From assembly GCA_001464895.1 (NCBI GenBank), contig LNEE01000028.1, positions 1-59,442 of the forward strand: a stretch of 59,442 nt of DNA, written 5' to 3'. Numbering within the stretch: position 1 is the stretch's first letter; each line of letters begins with the position of its first letter. A program made the position numbers and the translations under genes. The notes under the pieces are model-generated. The model saw only the letters and a program-made list of their open reading frames with translations. It had not been told where the DNA came from and did not search any database. The DNA comes from Betaproteobacteria bacterium Ga0077532. Its GTDB lineage: Bacteria; Pseudomonadota; Gammaproteobacteria; Burkholderiales; Ga0077523. Of this stretch, positions 17,818 to 26,099 are shown in pieces.

Positions 17818-18666
17818 ATGTCTGCCAAGGCGCGACCGGCGCGCTTCGAGGATCTCCTCGACCGCTACGACGCGCTGCTCTTCGATGCCTATGGCGTCCT
17901 CGTCCACGGCACCGGTGTCATGCTGGGCGCCGTGGAGACGGTCGCCGCGCTCGAACGCTCCGGCAAGCCGTGGTACGTGGTGACGAACGACGCCTCGACG
18001 TTGCCGGCCAACGCGGCAGCGCGATACCGGCAACGGGGGCTGTCGCTGGACCCGGCACGCATCGTCACCTCGGGGATGCTGCTGCGGCCATGGTTCGAGA
18101 CACAGGATCTCCGCGGCGCGCGCTGTGCCGTGCTGGGTCCGCCCGACGGCGTGGCGTACGTGGCGCTTGCGGGCGGCGTCCCCGTCGGCATGGGCGAGCC
18201 CTTCGACGTGCTGGTGATCGCCGACGAGTCGGGCTTCCCGTTCCTCGAATGGATGGATGCGACGCTCACGATGCTGATCCGGCAGATCGACGCCGGTCGG
18301 ACGCCGCACCTGCTGCTTCCCAACCCCGACATCCTGTATCCGAACGGTACGAACGCGTTCGGGTTCGCGGCGGGCAGCATCGCCCTCATGTTCGAGGCCG
18401 CCCTCGCCCGACGCTATCCGCAGCGAACGGACCTCACGTTCGTGCGCCTCGGCAAGCCGGAGCCGCACCTGTACGAACACGCGCTCGCGCTCGCCGGCAC
18501 GCGCAACGCGGTGATGTTCGGCGATCAGATCGAGACGGACATCGCCGGCGCCATCGCGGCCGGCATCGATTCGGCACTGCTCACCCTGGGGGTGAGCCTG
18601 GAAGACATGGCGTCCGTACCCGAGGCGCAGCGGCCCACCTGGGTACTCGGGCGCCTGGCCGGTTAG
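17818..18666 (+). CDS. NagD-like HAD superfamily (class IIA) protein
   Basis: A 282-aa HAD class IIA protein. Motif I is LLFDAYGVLVHG with nucleophile Asp23, but the usual second Asp (DxD) is Tyr25, as in the subgroup annotated TIGR01459-like. Motif II is VVTNDAST and motif IV is GDQIETDIAGA. The C2-type cap (residues ~80-200) fits NagD relatives. Loss of the acid/base Asp suggests altered or weak phosphatase activity. GTG 17815 lies directly before ATG 17818; the ATG is preferred. The 22-bp gap after aceE suggests co-transcription. The substrate is unknown. Confidence 0.85.
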   Translation: MSAKARPARFEDLLDRYDALLFDAYGVLVHGTGVMLGAVETVAALERSGKPWYVVTNDASTLPANAAARYRQRGLSLDPARIVTSGMLLRPWFETQDLRGARCAVLGPPDGVAYVALAGGVPVGMGEPFDVLVIADESGFPFLEWMDATLTMLIRQIDAGRTPHLLLPNPDILYPNGTNAFGFAAGSIALMFEAALARRYPQRTDLTFVRLGKPEPHLYEHALALAGTRNAVMFGDQIETDIAGAIAAGIDSALLTLGVSLEDMASVPEAQRPTWVLGRLAG

Positions 18667-18815
18667 TCGAGACGACGCCCCGCACACCGAGCGCAAGGCT
18701 GCTCCGCCCTGCGGACGTCGCTGGCCGATGCGCTCGGCGAAGTCGTTGGTGATCGTGGCGGAGCGTGAGGGATGCCGTAAGCTCCGCGGTCGCCCGCTCT
18801 CCCGATAGCATCCCC

Positions 18816-19703
18816 ATGCCCGACATCCGCAGTCCCGTCGACACCCGCATCGCGCTGCTGATGGCCTTCCTGTGCTCGCTCTGGGGGTTCACGCACATCA
18901 CGACGAAGGTCGCGGCGCCCGACATCTCGGAGGTCATGCAGGGTGGCCTGCGGTCCGCGCTGGCAGCGGTCCTGCTGTTCATCTGGGCGCGCATCCGCGG
19001 GACACCACTCTTCGGTCGCGACGGCACCCTCGTCGCGGGGATCATCGCCGGCCTCATGTTCGCAGGCGAGTTCGCGTTCGTCTTCGCGGGGCTGGCCCGC
19101 ACGGGGGCGTCGAGGCTGGTCGTGTTCCTGTACGTGGCACCCTGCCTCACCGCGCTGGGGCTGCACATCTTCGTCCCCGGCGAGCGCCTGCGACCATTGC
19201 AGTGGGGCGGCGTGGCTCTCGCGTTCGCAGGGATCATCGCGGCATTCGGCGACAGCTTCACGACTGCGAAGGCGTCGCTCACGGGCGACCTCTTCGGCGT
19301 CGCCGCGGCGGTGCTCTGGGCGGCGACGACCGTGTTCATCCGAGCCACCCGACTCTCGAACATCAGTGCGGCGAAGGTGCTTTTCTACCAGCTCGCGGTG
19401 TCGGGGCTGCTGCTGCCGGTGCTTTCGATGGCGATGGGCGAACCTGGCGTGGTCCGCATGTCGGCCATGGCGATCGCCAGCCTGGCGTTCCAGGGCATCG
19501 TGGTCGCGTTCGCCAGCTATCTCGCATGGTTCTGGTTGCTCACGCGATATCTCGCCAGCCAGCTCGCGGTGTTCAGCTTCCTCACGCCTCTCTTCGGTGT
19601 CGCGTTCGGCGTCGTGCTGCTCGACGAACCCGTGACGTTGCCATTCCTCGTCGCGGTGATCCTGGTGGGCGCCGGCATCGCGATGGTGAGCCGGCGGGAG
19701 TGA
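18816..19703 (+). CDS. EamA-domain (DMT superfamily) transporter
   Basis: A 295-aa inner-membrane protein with ten predicted helices forming two EamA repeats. The first starts at FLCSLWGFTHITTKVAAPDI and includes GLARTGASRLVVFLYVAPCL. The second includes DLFGVAAAVLWAATTVFIRA and ends with LTPLFGVAFGVVLLDEPVT. The family exports amino acids, metabolites or drugs, and the substrate cannot be read from sequence. ATG 18816 is preferred over an upstream in-frame ATG at 18765 because it starts just before helix 1. REP elements follow downstream. Confidence 0.88.
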   Translation: MPDIRSPVDTRIALLMAFLCSLWGFTHITTKVAAPDISEVMQGGLRSALAAVLLFIWARIRGTPLFGRDGTLVAGIIAGLMFAGEFAFVFAGLARTGASRLVVFLYVAPCLTALGLHIFVPGERLRPLQWGGVALAFAGIIAAFGDSFTTAKASLTGDLFGVAAAVLWAATTVFIRATRLSNISAAKVLFYQLAVSGLLLPVLSMAMGEPGVVRMSAMAIASLAFQGIVVAFASYLAWFWLLTRYLASQLAVFSFLTPLFGVAFGVVLLDEPVTLPFLVAVILVGAGIAMVSRRE

Positions 19704-19738
19704 ACGGTTTGGTCGCGTCAGGCGCTGTGGGCTGGGGT

Positions 19739-19976
19739 TTCGTAGGAGCGGGCCATGCCCGCGAAAGCGATGGTTCCGGTCGATTTGCTTCCACGGCATT
19801 GACTGCTTTCTCGGCCATGGGCCGCTCCTACAGGGGCCGTGGATGCGCCACCCGCCATGGGATCGGACCGCGCTTCTTGTAGGAGCGGGCCATGCCCGCG
19901 AAAGCGATCGTTCCGGTTGAAGCGGTTCCGTGCGCTCACCGCTTTCGGGGGCATGGCCCCCTCCTACAAAGCCATG
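19739..19976. repeat. Two REP/BIME-like elements
   Basis: Two units are present. The first, ~19741-19832, begins gtaggagcgggccatgcccg and ends in the inverted arm ggccatgggccgctcctac. The second, ~19879-19976, ends with the diverged arm gggggcatggccccctccta. This is the same family as at 8845-9410 and 1-140 but without the 62-nt module. It occupies most of the 299-bp gap 19704-20002 between the convergent transporter genes. Confidence 0.88.
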
Positions 19977-20002
19977 GGCCCCTCCCACAATGGCCTGGCC
20001 CC

Positions 20003-21196
20003 CTACACGGATACCGATCCCCGTGGCCTCGCGAAGAGCCACCGCACGGCGACTGCCGACAATCCACACGCCGCGACGACCACCGCCATGGGCAGGGCCG
20101 TGCCGTCGTGGAGACGGCCCGCGAGCGTGCCGGCGATGGCGGCGAGCGCAAACTGGATCGTGCCGAAGAGCGACGACGCCGTCGCGGCCTGCCGGGGGAA
20201 CGATGCCATCGAGGCGGCCGCAGAGTTCGGGAAGGTGAGTCCCAGCGAGGCGATGTAGCCGAAGAGCGGCACCATCAGCAGCGGGAGCCCTCCGACCCCG
20301 CTCGCTGCGACTGCCACCAGCATCACGCCGCAGAGGGCGTTGACTGCGTGGGCGCGTCTCAGGACCGGTTCCATCGTTCCCCTGGAGAGCAGACGGCGAT
20401 TCCACTGCGACGCGGCGATCAGCCCGAGCGCGTTGCTGCCGAAGAGCCAGCCGTAGGCCCCTGCAGGCACGCCATAGACCTCGATGAACACGAACGGGGA
20501 CGCCGAGATGTAGGCGAACATCCCGGCCTGCGCGAGTGCGCCGCCCAGCGCCGGCCGGAGGAATCGGCGATCCGCGAGGAGTCGGTACCAAGCCACCCGA
20601 GACGCGTCCTGGGCGCCCCGCGCGGGCATGGCGGGTCGCGTCTCCGGGAGCCAGGCCAGCACGGCCGCCAGACAGGCGAGTCCGAACGCCACGAGGACCC
20701 AGAAGATGGCGCGCCACCCGGCACGCTCCAGCACCCAGCCGCCCGCGAGCGGCGCAAGGATCGGGGCGAGACCCATGACCAGCATGAGCAGGGACAGCAC
20801 GCGCACGGCCTCCTCGGGCGCATGCCTGTCGCGGACCACGGCGCGGGAGATCACCATGCCAGCACAGGCGCCGGCCGCCTGCAGCGCACGCCATGCGATC
20901 AGGGAATCAAGGGTGCTCGCCATGGCGCATCCCGCGCTTGCCACCACGAAGAGGGCGATACCGGCGATCAGCGGAGGACGACGGCCGATGCGGTCGGCGA
21001 GCGGGCCATATGCGAGCTGACCGAGCGAGAGCCCGATGAAGAACGAGGAGAGCGTGAGCTGCACGCCCGCGGCATCGGACTCGAGGTTCCGGGCGAGCGC
21101 GGGAAGCGCGGGGAGATACATGTCGATCGACATCGGACCGAACGCGGTCAGCATGCCGAGGACGAGCAGGAGACGGAGACGGCCTGCGTCGGTCAT
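20003..21196 (-). CDS. Bcr/CflA family multidrug efflux MFS transporter
   Basis: A 397-aa major facilitator with twelve helices. The Bcr/CflA signature is clear: GMLTAFGPMSIDMYLPALPA at the N-terminus, QLTLSSFFIGLSLGQLAYGP, and motif A GPLADRIGRRPP. RAVVRDRHAPEEAVRVLS and PILAPLAGGWVLERAGWRAIF correspond to helices 4-5. These proton antiporters export drugs such as bicyclomycin or chloramphenicol, or natural compounds. ATG 21196 is the natural start. It is convergent with the DMT transporter gene across REP repeats. The spacer 21197-21445 to the next gene shows nothing definable. Confidence 0.92.
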   Translation of the reverse strand: MTDAGRLRLLLVLGMLTAFGPMSIDMYLPALPALARNLESDAAGVQLTLSSFFIGLSLGQLAYGPLADRIGRRPPLIAGIALFVVASAGCAMASTLDSLIAWRALQAAGACAGMVISRAVVRDRHAPEEAVRVLSLLMLVMGLAPILAPLAGGWVLERAGWRAIFWVLVAFGLACLAAVLAWLPETRPAMPARGAQDASRVAWYRLLADRRFLRPALGGALAQAGMFAYISASPFVFIEVYGVPAGAYGWLFGSNALGLIAASQWNRRLLSRGTMEPVLRRAHAVNALCGVMLVAVAASGVGGLPLLMVPLFGYIASLGLTFPNSAAASMASFPRQAATASSLFGTIQFALAAIAGTLAGRLHDGTALPMAVVVAACGLSAVAVRWLFARPRGSVSV

Positions 21197-21445
21197 GCGG
21201 CGAACCTGGCAGGACGCGCTGCATCCGTCACCGGAACAGCACGGTGGGTGATCTCACTGCGTCTTCGTCGCGGGCGCGTGAAAACGGACGAACAACCCCG
21301 AGCTGCGAAACAAGCCATCTTTCCCTGTTGCTCTGAAGGTGGACCACGTCGGACGATCCGATTGGCGAGCCTGCATCGACCGGCGCCGTCCAGAAACACC
21401 AATTTCGAAGCTTCACACACCTGGCCGCTCGCTACACTACGCCCC

Positions 21446-22294
21446 ATGAACACGCCCTTCGAACGAATCGACTTCCACGGCCTTCCCGCGCTGCGTCTCA
21501 CAGGCCGCGACGGTGCCACTGCAATCGTCACGGACTACGGCGCCCACGTCGCGTCGTGGCAACCGGCCCGCGGCGGTGAACGGCTGTACCTGAGCGACCG
21601 CTCGCCGTACGGCAACGGGCGACCGATCCGGGGCGGCATCCCCGTGATCTTTCCGCAGTTCGGCCCCGAGGGTCCGCTTCCGCGCCACGGCTTCGGGAGG
21701 GTGATGGACTGGGTGCAGGCGGAGACCCACGACGGCGGGGATTTCGTGCGGGCAACCTGGCGACTCACCGACACCCCGGAAACGCACCGGGTCTGGCCAT
21801 TCGGATTCGCGGCGGAGCTGACGGTTCTGCTGGAGGGGGGCCGCATCGACGTGGAGCTTTCCGTCGAGAACACCGGCACCGGCACTTTCGACTTCACGGC
21901 GGCATTGCACACGTATTGCCGGGTGCCGGACGTGGAGCTGGCCACGCTCGAAGGCCTCTGCGATGCCCGATACCGCGATCAGACGGATCGCCATCGGCGG
22001 CGCGAAGACCGCGACGAAGTGCTTCGGGTGGCGGCCGAGGTCGACCGCATCTACGAGAAGCCGGCGGAGGCGCAGCGCCTCGTCACCGGCGCCGGTGTGC
22101 TGACGATCAGTCGGGAAGGATTCCCGGACGTCGTGGTGTGGAACCCGTGGGAAGAGAAGTGCGCCGCGCTCACCGACATGCCGCCCGATGGGTTCCGCCG
22201 CATGTTGTGCGTGGAAGCCGCAGCGGTCGCCCAGCCGATCGCTCTGGCTGCCGGAATGGAATGGAGCGGCCGACAGAGCCTCGACGCCGGCTGA
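21446..22294 (+). CDS. D-hexose-6-phosphate mutarotase
   Basis: A 282-aa member of the aldose-1-epimerase-like YeaD family, which equilibrates the anomers of glucose-6-phosphate and related hexose phosphates in the cytoplasm. Family stretches are DYGAHVASWQPARGGERLYLS, RPIRGGIPVIFPQFGP, LPRHGFGRVMDW, FTAALHTYCRVPDV and VVVWNPWEEKCAALTDMPPD. The RGG/PQFG phosphate and sugar pocket and the HGF and HTY catalytic segments are present. The ATG at 21446 begins the fold directly; a long frame upstream is spurious. It stands alone, convergent with the chemoreceptor. Confidence 0.9.
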   Translation: MNTPFERIDFHGLPALRLTGRDGATAIVTDYGAHVASWQPARGGERLYLSDRSPYGNGRPIRGGIPVIFPQFGPEGPLPRHGFGRVMDWVQAETHDGGDFVRATWRLTDTPETHRVWPFGFAAELTVLLEGGRIDVELSVENTGTGTFDFTAALHTYCRVPDVELATLEGLCDARYRDQTDRHRRREDRDEVLRVAAEVDRIYEKPAEAQRLVTGAGVLTISREGFPDVVVWNPWEEKCAALTDMPPDGFRRMLCVEAAAVAQPIALAAGMEWSGRQSLDAG

Positions 22295-22327
22295 CCAACC
22301 CCCCGGCGCCAGGCTGCCGGGGAGCGT

Positions 22328-22353
22328 CCGCGCGCCGGCGCCCCGGCGCGCGG
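22328..22353. terminator. GC hairpin between convergent genes
   Basis: A perfect 11-bp stem, ccgcgcgccgg / ccggcgcgcgg with loop cgcc. It sits between the mutarotase stop and the chemoreceptor stop and can fold in both transcripts. There is no T-tract. Confidence 0.5.
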
Positions 22354-22358
22354 AACCC

Positions 22359-23975
22359 CTACATCCGTGCCGCGAAATGCTCCACAAGACGATGCAGGGC
22401 CTGCGACGTCGCGGCCAGTTCGGTGGAGGCCGACGCGACGTCCCGGATGCTCTGGACGTTGTTCTCGTTCATCGCATTCATGCGCTCCATGCTCGTGGCA
22501 ACCTCCTGCGAGGCCTGGGACTGTTGCTGGAGCATGGCCGCGATATCGCGCGCCGAGGAGGCCACGCCGCGGCTCGCCTCGGTGATCGACCCGAGGCTGT
22601 CGCTCGAGGCGCGGATGAGGTCGGTCCCGCGGTGCACCTCCTGCACGGCAGCGTCCATCGTCCGGGTCGCGTCCGCAGTACCGGCCTGCACCTCGCGCAC
22701 CGTGGCAGCGATGTCGACGGTGCTGGCGCGGGTGCGCTCGGCGAGTTGTCTGACTTCGTCGGCCACGACCGCGAAACCGCGACCCTGCTCGCCCGCACGC
22801 GCCGCCTCGATGGCGGCGTTGAGCGCGAGCAGGTTGGTCTGATCCGCGATCTCCTGGATGGTGCGGGTCACGGAGGAGATCTTCTCGACCGCGGCACCCA
22901 GGCTCTCGATTCGGGTTCGTGCCGCATCGACCACACCCACGACCTCTTCGGTGGCTGCCGCGGATTTCGCGATGTTGGACACGCCTTGGTCGACCACCTC
23001 GATGGTGGTCTGGGCGTGCTGGGAGCTGCGGCCGGTGGCCTCCGAGATCTCGGACATGGAGGTCGTCAACTCCTCGAGGGCGCTCGCGACACCGTTGATC
23101 CCGTCGGCCTGGTGATTCGATCGATCCAGCAGTTCGGCAGCACTGGCCTGCAGTCGGGCCGCATCGGCCTGCACCGACACGGACGCAGCGACGACGTCGC
23201 TCATGATCGCGCGGAGATTCACCTGCATCGTCTGCAGCCCGGCCAGCACCTCGGCGAACTCCGCGCTGCCCGTCATGGCGACGTCTGCGCGGAAGTCGCC
23301 CTCCGAGAGACGTACCAGGGCCGCCCGGATGTCGGCGAGCGGTGAGGCGATCTCGTGACGTAACCAGAAGTAGCCGCCCGCGGCGGCGAGCACACCGGCC
23401 GCGCCGGCGATCCAACTCCATGGCGAAGGCAGGAAAGTCGCTGCGACGTTCGTGCCTGCGAACAAGGCGAAGAAGGCTCCCATCTTGACGCCGAGGGAGC
23501 GGCCCGCCCGGATCGGTGTGGGAGGGAATTTGGCGCGCCCGGCGCGGACCTCGGCGTAATGCCGCTCGGCTTCGTCCTTCTGCGACTGCGAGGGGCGTGT
23601 CCTCACCGACATGTAGCCCGTGTGCCGACCGCTCTCGGTGAGTGGCGAGACGTAGGCGTCGACCCAGTAATAGTCTCCGTTCTTGGCGCGATTCTTCACG
23701 CGCCCTCGCCACGGCACGCCGGCCCGGACCGTATTCCAGAGATCGGCGAACGCCTCCCGCGGCATGTCGGGATGGCGGACGACGTTGTGGGGCTGACCGA
23801 TCAATTCATCGTGCGTGAAGCCGCTGATCTCGACGAATGCGGGGTTGGCGTAGGTGATCTTGCCCTTGAGATCGGTCTTGGTGACGATCGGTCGGTGGGC
23901 GGATAGCTCGCGCTCGACCTGGGTGGTGGCGGCGCTCATGCGGGCCGCCCGGCCGCGCAATTCTTCGGTGGACAT
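22359..23975 (-). CDS. PAS-domain methyl-accepting chemotaxis protein (Aer-like)
   Basis: A 538-aa chemoreceptor. The N-terminal PAS domain (residues ~25-130; [50 protein letters not shown]) is cytoplasmic, as in the redox/aerotaxis receptor Aer. Two close hydrophobic helices (~175-215) anchor it with no periplasmic domain. A HAMP-like segment follows, then the signalling coiled coil with hairpin tip [20 protein letters not shown] and [18 protein letters not shown]. The PAS type suggests a bound cofactor such as FAD or heme, but the ligand is not provable. ATG 23975 has GGAGG upstream and is preferred over the ATG at 24014. No che genes are nearby. Confidence 0.92.
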   Translation of the reverse strand: MSTEELRGRAARMSAATTQVERELSAHRPIVTKTDLKGKITYANPAFVEISGFTHDELIGQPHNVVRHPDMPREAFADLWNTVRAGVPWRGRVKNRAKNGDYYWVDAYVSPLTESGRHTGYMSVRTRPSQSQKDEAERHYAEVRAGRAKFPPTPIRAGRSLGVKMGAFFALFAGTNVAATFLPSPWSWIAGAAGVLAAAGGYFWLRHEIASPLADIRAALVRLSEGDFRADVAMTGSAEFAEVLAGLQTMQVNLRAIMSDVVAASVSVQADAARLQASAAELLDRSNHQADGINGVASALEELTTSMSEISEATGRSSQHAQTTIEVVDQGVSNIAKSAAATEEVVGVVDAARTRIESLGAAVEKISSVTRTIQEIADQTNLLALNAAIEAARAGEQGRGFAVVADEVRQLAERTRASTVDIAATVREVQAGTADATRTMDAAVQEVHRGTDLIRASSDSLGSITEASRGVASSARDIAAMLQQQSQASQEVATSMERMNAMNENNVQSIRDVASASTELAATSQALHRLVEHFAARM

Positions 23976-24090
23976 CGTGTTGGGGCCTCCTGAGACCGGA
24001 TGCGGATCTGCCAAGGGACGGCGGATTCGTCACGCGCATTTGTCGGCAGCGCAGGTCCGGCCTTGAGGCCCGGTTACCCATCACGGTGGA

Positions 24091-25317
24091 TCAGGGCGCG
24101 TCCGGCTGGCCTCCACTTTCGAGGACGACCGGGAACCCCGCAGCCTCGATCGTCGCCGCGACCTGCCGGGCATGCTCGAACCCGCGTGTCTCGAGCACGA
24201 ACTGCACTTCCGCGTCCTGCAGTGGCAGATTCGTGAAGGCCCGCTGGTGATGTACCTCCTCGATGTTCGCATTCGCCTCACCGATGGCGGCGGTCACGCG
24301 CGCCAGCGAGCCCGGCAGATCGCGAAGCCGCACCGTGAGCCGCGCAAGGCGTCCGGTCCGGACCATGCCGCGCTGAATGACGTCCGCCAGCGTCAGCGGA
24401 TCGATGTTGCCACCACAGATCACGATGCCCACGCGCCGCCCGGCGAAGCGCTCGCGATGCCGCATGAGCGTTGCCAGCCCGACGGCACCCGCGCCTTCGG
24501 CCACGGTCTTCTCGATCTCCAGGAGCAGCAGGATGGCGCGTTCGATATCGCCTTCCCCCACGAGGAGGACGTCCGAGACGAGGCGACGGACGACCTCGAG
24601 CGTCAGGACACCGGGGACCTTCACGGCGATCCCCTCGGCCAGCGTGCTGGGACCGAACACCGGCGTGCTGCCGTCGAGGGCACAGCGCATCGACGGGAAA
24701 CGCTCGGCTTCGGCGCCGATGATCTCGATACCGGGCCGCAGCGCCTTCGCCGCCGTGGCGATACCCGAGATCATGCCGCCCCCTCCGATGGGAACGACGA
24801 GTGTGTCGAGTTCGGGCGCCGCCGCCAGCATCTCCAGTGCGATGGTGCCCTGCCCCGCCATCACGAGGGGATCGTCGTACGGATGCACCAGCGTCAGCCT
24901 GCGCTCGTCGGCAATCCGCAGCGCATGGGCCTTGGCCTCGTCGAAATCGTCCCCGACCAGGATCACTTCTGCGCCATGGACCCGCGTGTGTTCCACCTTC
25001 ACGTGCGGCGTGTGGCGCGGCATCACGATCACTGCCGGAATCCCGAGCCGGTTGGCGTGGAAGGCAACCCCCTGCGCGTGATTGCCTGCGGAGACCGCTA
25101 TGACGCCGGCGGCCCGCTGTACCGCATCGAGGGAAGCCAGTTTCACGAGGGCCCCGCGCTCCTTGAACGACGCCGTGAACTGGTGGTTCTCGAACTTCAA
25201 CCACACCTCGGCGCCGACGATGGCCGACAGCGTGCGCGACTTCAGGCAAGGCGTGACGACGACCTGACCCTCGATCACTCGTGCCGCCGCTCGGACGTCA
25301 TCCAGGGTCAGCGACAC
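24091..25317 (-). CDS. ilvA: Threonine ammonia-lyase with C-terminal ACT domain
   Basis: A 408-aa PLP enzyme that deaminates threonine to 2-oxobutanoate, feeding isoleucine synthesis or threonine catabolism. Lys52 (TASFKERGALVKL) forms the PLP Schiff base. AVSAGNHAQGVAFHA and VPIGGGGMISGIATA are the cofactor and substrate loops. Residues ~325-408 form a single ACT domain (RLTVRLRDLPGSLARVTAAI). The length and one ACT domain fit the short TdcB/IlvA form rather than the ~510-aa E. coli IlvA. The GTG start at 25317 has GGAG about 10 nt upstream; no ATG fits better. The gene lies downstream of cspA but is insulated by three terminators. Confidence 0.92.
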   Translation of the reverse strand: MSLTLDDVRAAARVIEGQVVVTPCLKSRTLSAIVGAEVWLKFENHQFTASFKERGALVKLASLDAVQRAAGVIAVSAGNHAQGVAFHANRLGIPAVIVMPRHTPHVKVEHTRVHGAEVILVGDDFDEAKAHALRIADERRLTLVHPYDDPLVMAGQGTIALEMLAAAPELDTLVVPIGGGGMISGIATAAKALRPGIEIIGAEAERFPSMRCALDGSTPVFGPSTLAEGIAVKVPGVLTLEVVRRLVSDVLLVGEGDIERAILLLLEIEKTVAEGAGAVGLATLMRHRERFAGRRVGIVICGGNIDPLTLADVIQRGMVRTGRLARLTVRLRDLPGSLARVTAAIGEANANIEEVHHQRAFTNLPLQDAEVQFVLETRGFEHARQVAATIEAAGFPVVLESGGQPDAP

Positions 25318-25362
25318 GCAGGTCTCCGGACGCCACTGGAGCGCAGCCGTCGATACGCGCTG

Positions 25363-25375
25363 TGAACGTCGTTCA
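25363..25375. promoter_or_regulatory. Palindrome in the threonine dehydratase promoter region
   Basis: TGAACG-T-CGTTCA is a perfect inverted repeat 46 bp upstream of the GTG start, followed by further gttcat copies (25371 and ~25391) in an AT-rich block. It is a candidate operator. No regulator is assigned. Confidence 0.35.
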
Positions 25376-25580
25376 TAGTTCGATTTTTGTTCATGACTTA
25401 GTGTCGCGCATCTGGATGGCGCAGGGCAACCTGCCAAGATCAACGAGGCTGCGTCAGGACGCATCGAGACATCGGTACACCCTGTGGGGAGAGCGCCGAT
25501 TGCGACGGTCTCCTCGCATCACGGTGGGCAATGGGGCGGCAACGATGCACGCCAACACCATGGAGCAACACGGTGGACAC

Positions 25581-25665
25581 AAAAAAACCCGCCGGGGCGG
25601 GAACACTTACAAAAAAACCCGCCGAGGCGGCAACACTTACAAAAAAACCCGCCGAGGCGGGTTTT
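25581..25665 (-). terminator. Three tandem intrinsic terminators after cspA
   Basis: Three copies of aaaaaaacccgccg(a/g)ggcgg start at 25581, 25611 and 25641, an exact 30-bp period. Read on the minus strand each gives CCGCC-tetraloop-GGCGGG followed by seven T. The cspA-proximal copy also has flanking A/T pairing (aaaacccgcc with ggcgggtttt). The two distal copies are joined by taagtgtt linkers, so they look like duplications. The rest of the gene-free stretch 25318-25692 shows only the palindrome at 25363. Confidence 0.93.
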
Positions 25666-25692
25666 GTCAGGCGCTGCTGGCAGCCCTCGAAA

Positions 25693-25896
25693 TCAAAGTG
25701 ACTGAATGTTGGAAGCCTGCTTGCCCTTCGGGCCGCTCGTCACCTCGAAGCTGACGCGCTGACCTTCCTTCAGGGTCTTGAAACCGTTCATCTTGATGGC
25801 GGAGAAGTGCGCAAACACGTCTTCGCTCTTGTCATCCGGGGTGATGAAACCGAACCCCTTCGAATCGTTGAACCACTTCACGGTACCGGTTGCCAT
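25693..25896 (-). CDS. cspA: Cold shock protein, CspA family
   Basis: A 67-aa single-domain cold shock protein that binds single-stranded nucleic acid and melts RNA structure. RNP1 is KGFGFI and RNP2 is VFAHFS, with the typical start [18 protein letters not shown] and end [10 protein letters not shown]. The length matches the family. AGGAG lies 7 nt upstream of the ATG. The gene has an untranslated leader of about 100 nt with a hairpin, as is common for cold-inducible family members, and three terminators downstream. Whether it is cold-induced or constitutive cannot be told from sequence. Confidence 0.96.
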   Translation of the reverse strand: MATGTVKWFNDSKGFGFITPDDKSEDVFAHFSAIKMNGFKTLKEGQRVSFEVTSGPKGKQASNIQSL

Positions 25897-26035
25897 TAGT
25901 ATCTCCTGTGTCTTTTTCTCGGGCTGCCACCCGCGCTCATGTTTGGGTGGCAAGACCGTGCTTGGCACTCCCGTACCGCCGACTACCTGACCCCAAAACA
26001 CGCGCAAATGATACCCGCCCATATGGAGTACGCAA
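25897..26035 (-). promoter_or_regulatory. cspA promoter and structured 5' leader
   Basis: On the minus strand a sigma70-like -35 TTGCGT (26030-26035) and -10 TATCAT (26008-26013) are separated by 16 bp. That leaves a leader of about 100 nt before the ATG. The leader contains an 8-bp stem tgccaccc / gggtggca (25925-25932 with 25945-25952). Further upstream, GGACTT recurs four times (26045-26095). Confidence 0.55.
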
Positions 26036-26099
26036 GCATTTTTGAAGTCCTCGTCGAAGGGTCTTCCAAGTCCTCCATAGAAGTCCCGAAAGTCCCCCA

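Noticed and set aside
14712..17828. Open frame of over 1000 codons antisense to aceE
   Set aside because: It is Arg/His/Val/Asp-biased, has no family motif, and exactly mirrors a strongly conserved gene. This is a GC-codon artefact.
18663..20894. 743-codon minus-strand frame running through the DMT transporter gene, REP repeats and Bcr gene
   Set aside because: It crosses noncoding repeats and the other frames of two clear transporters.
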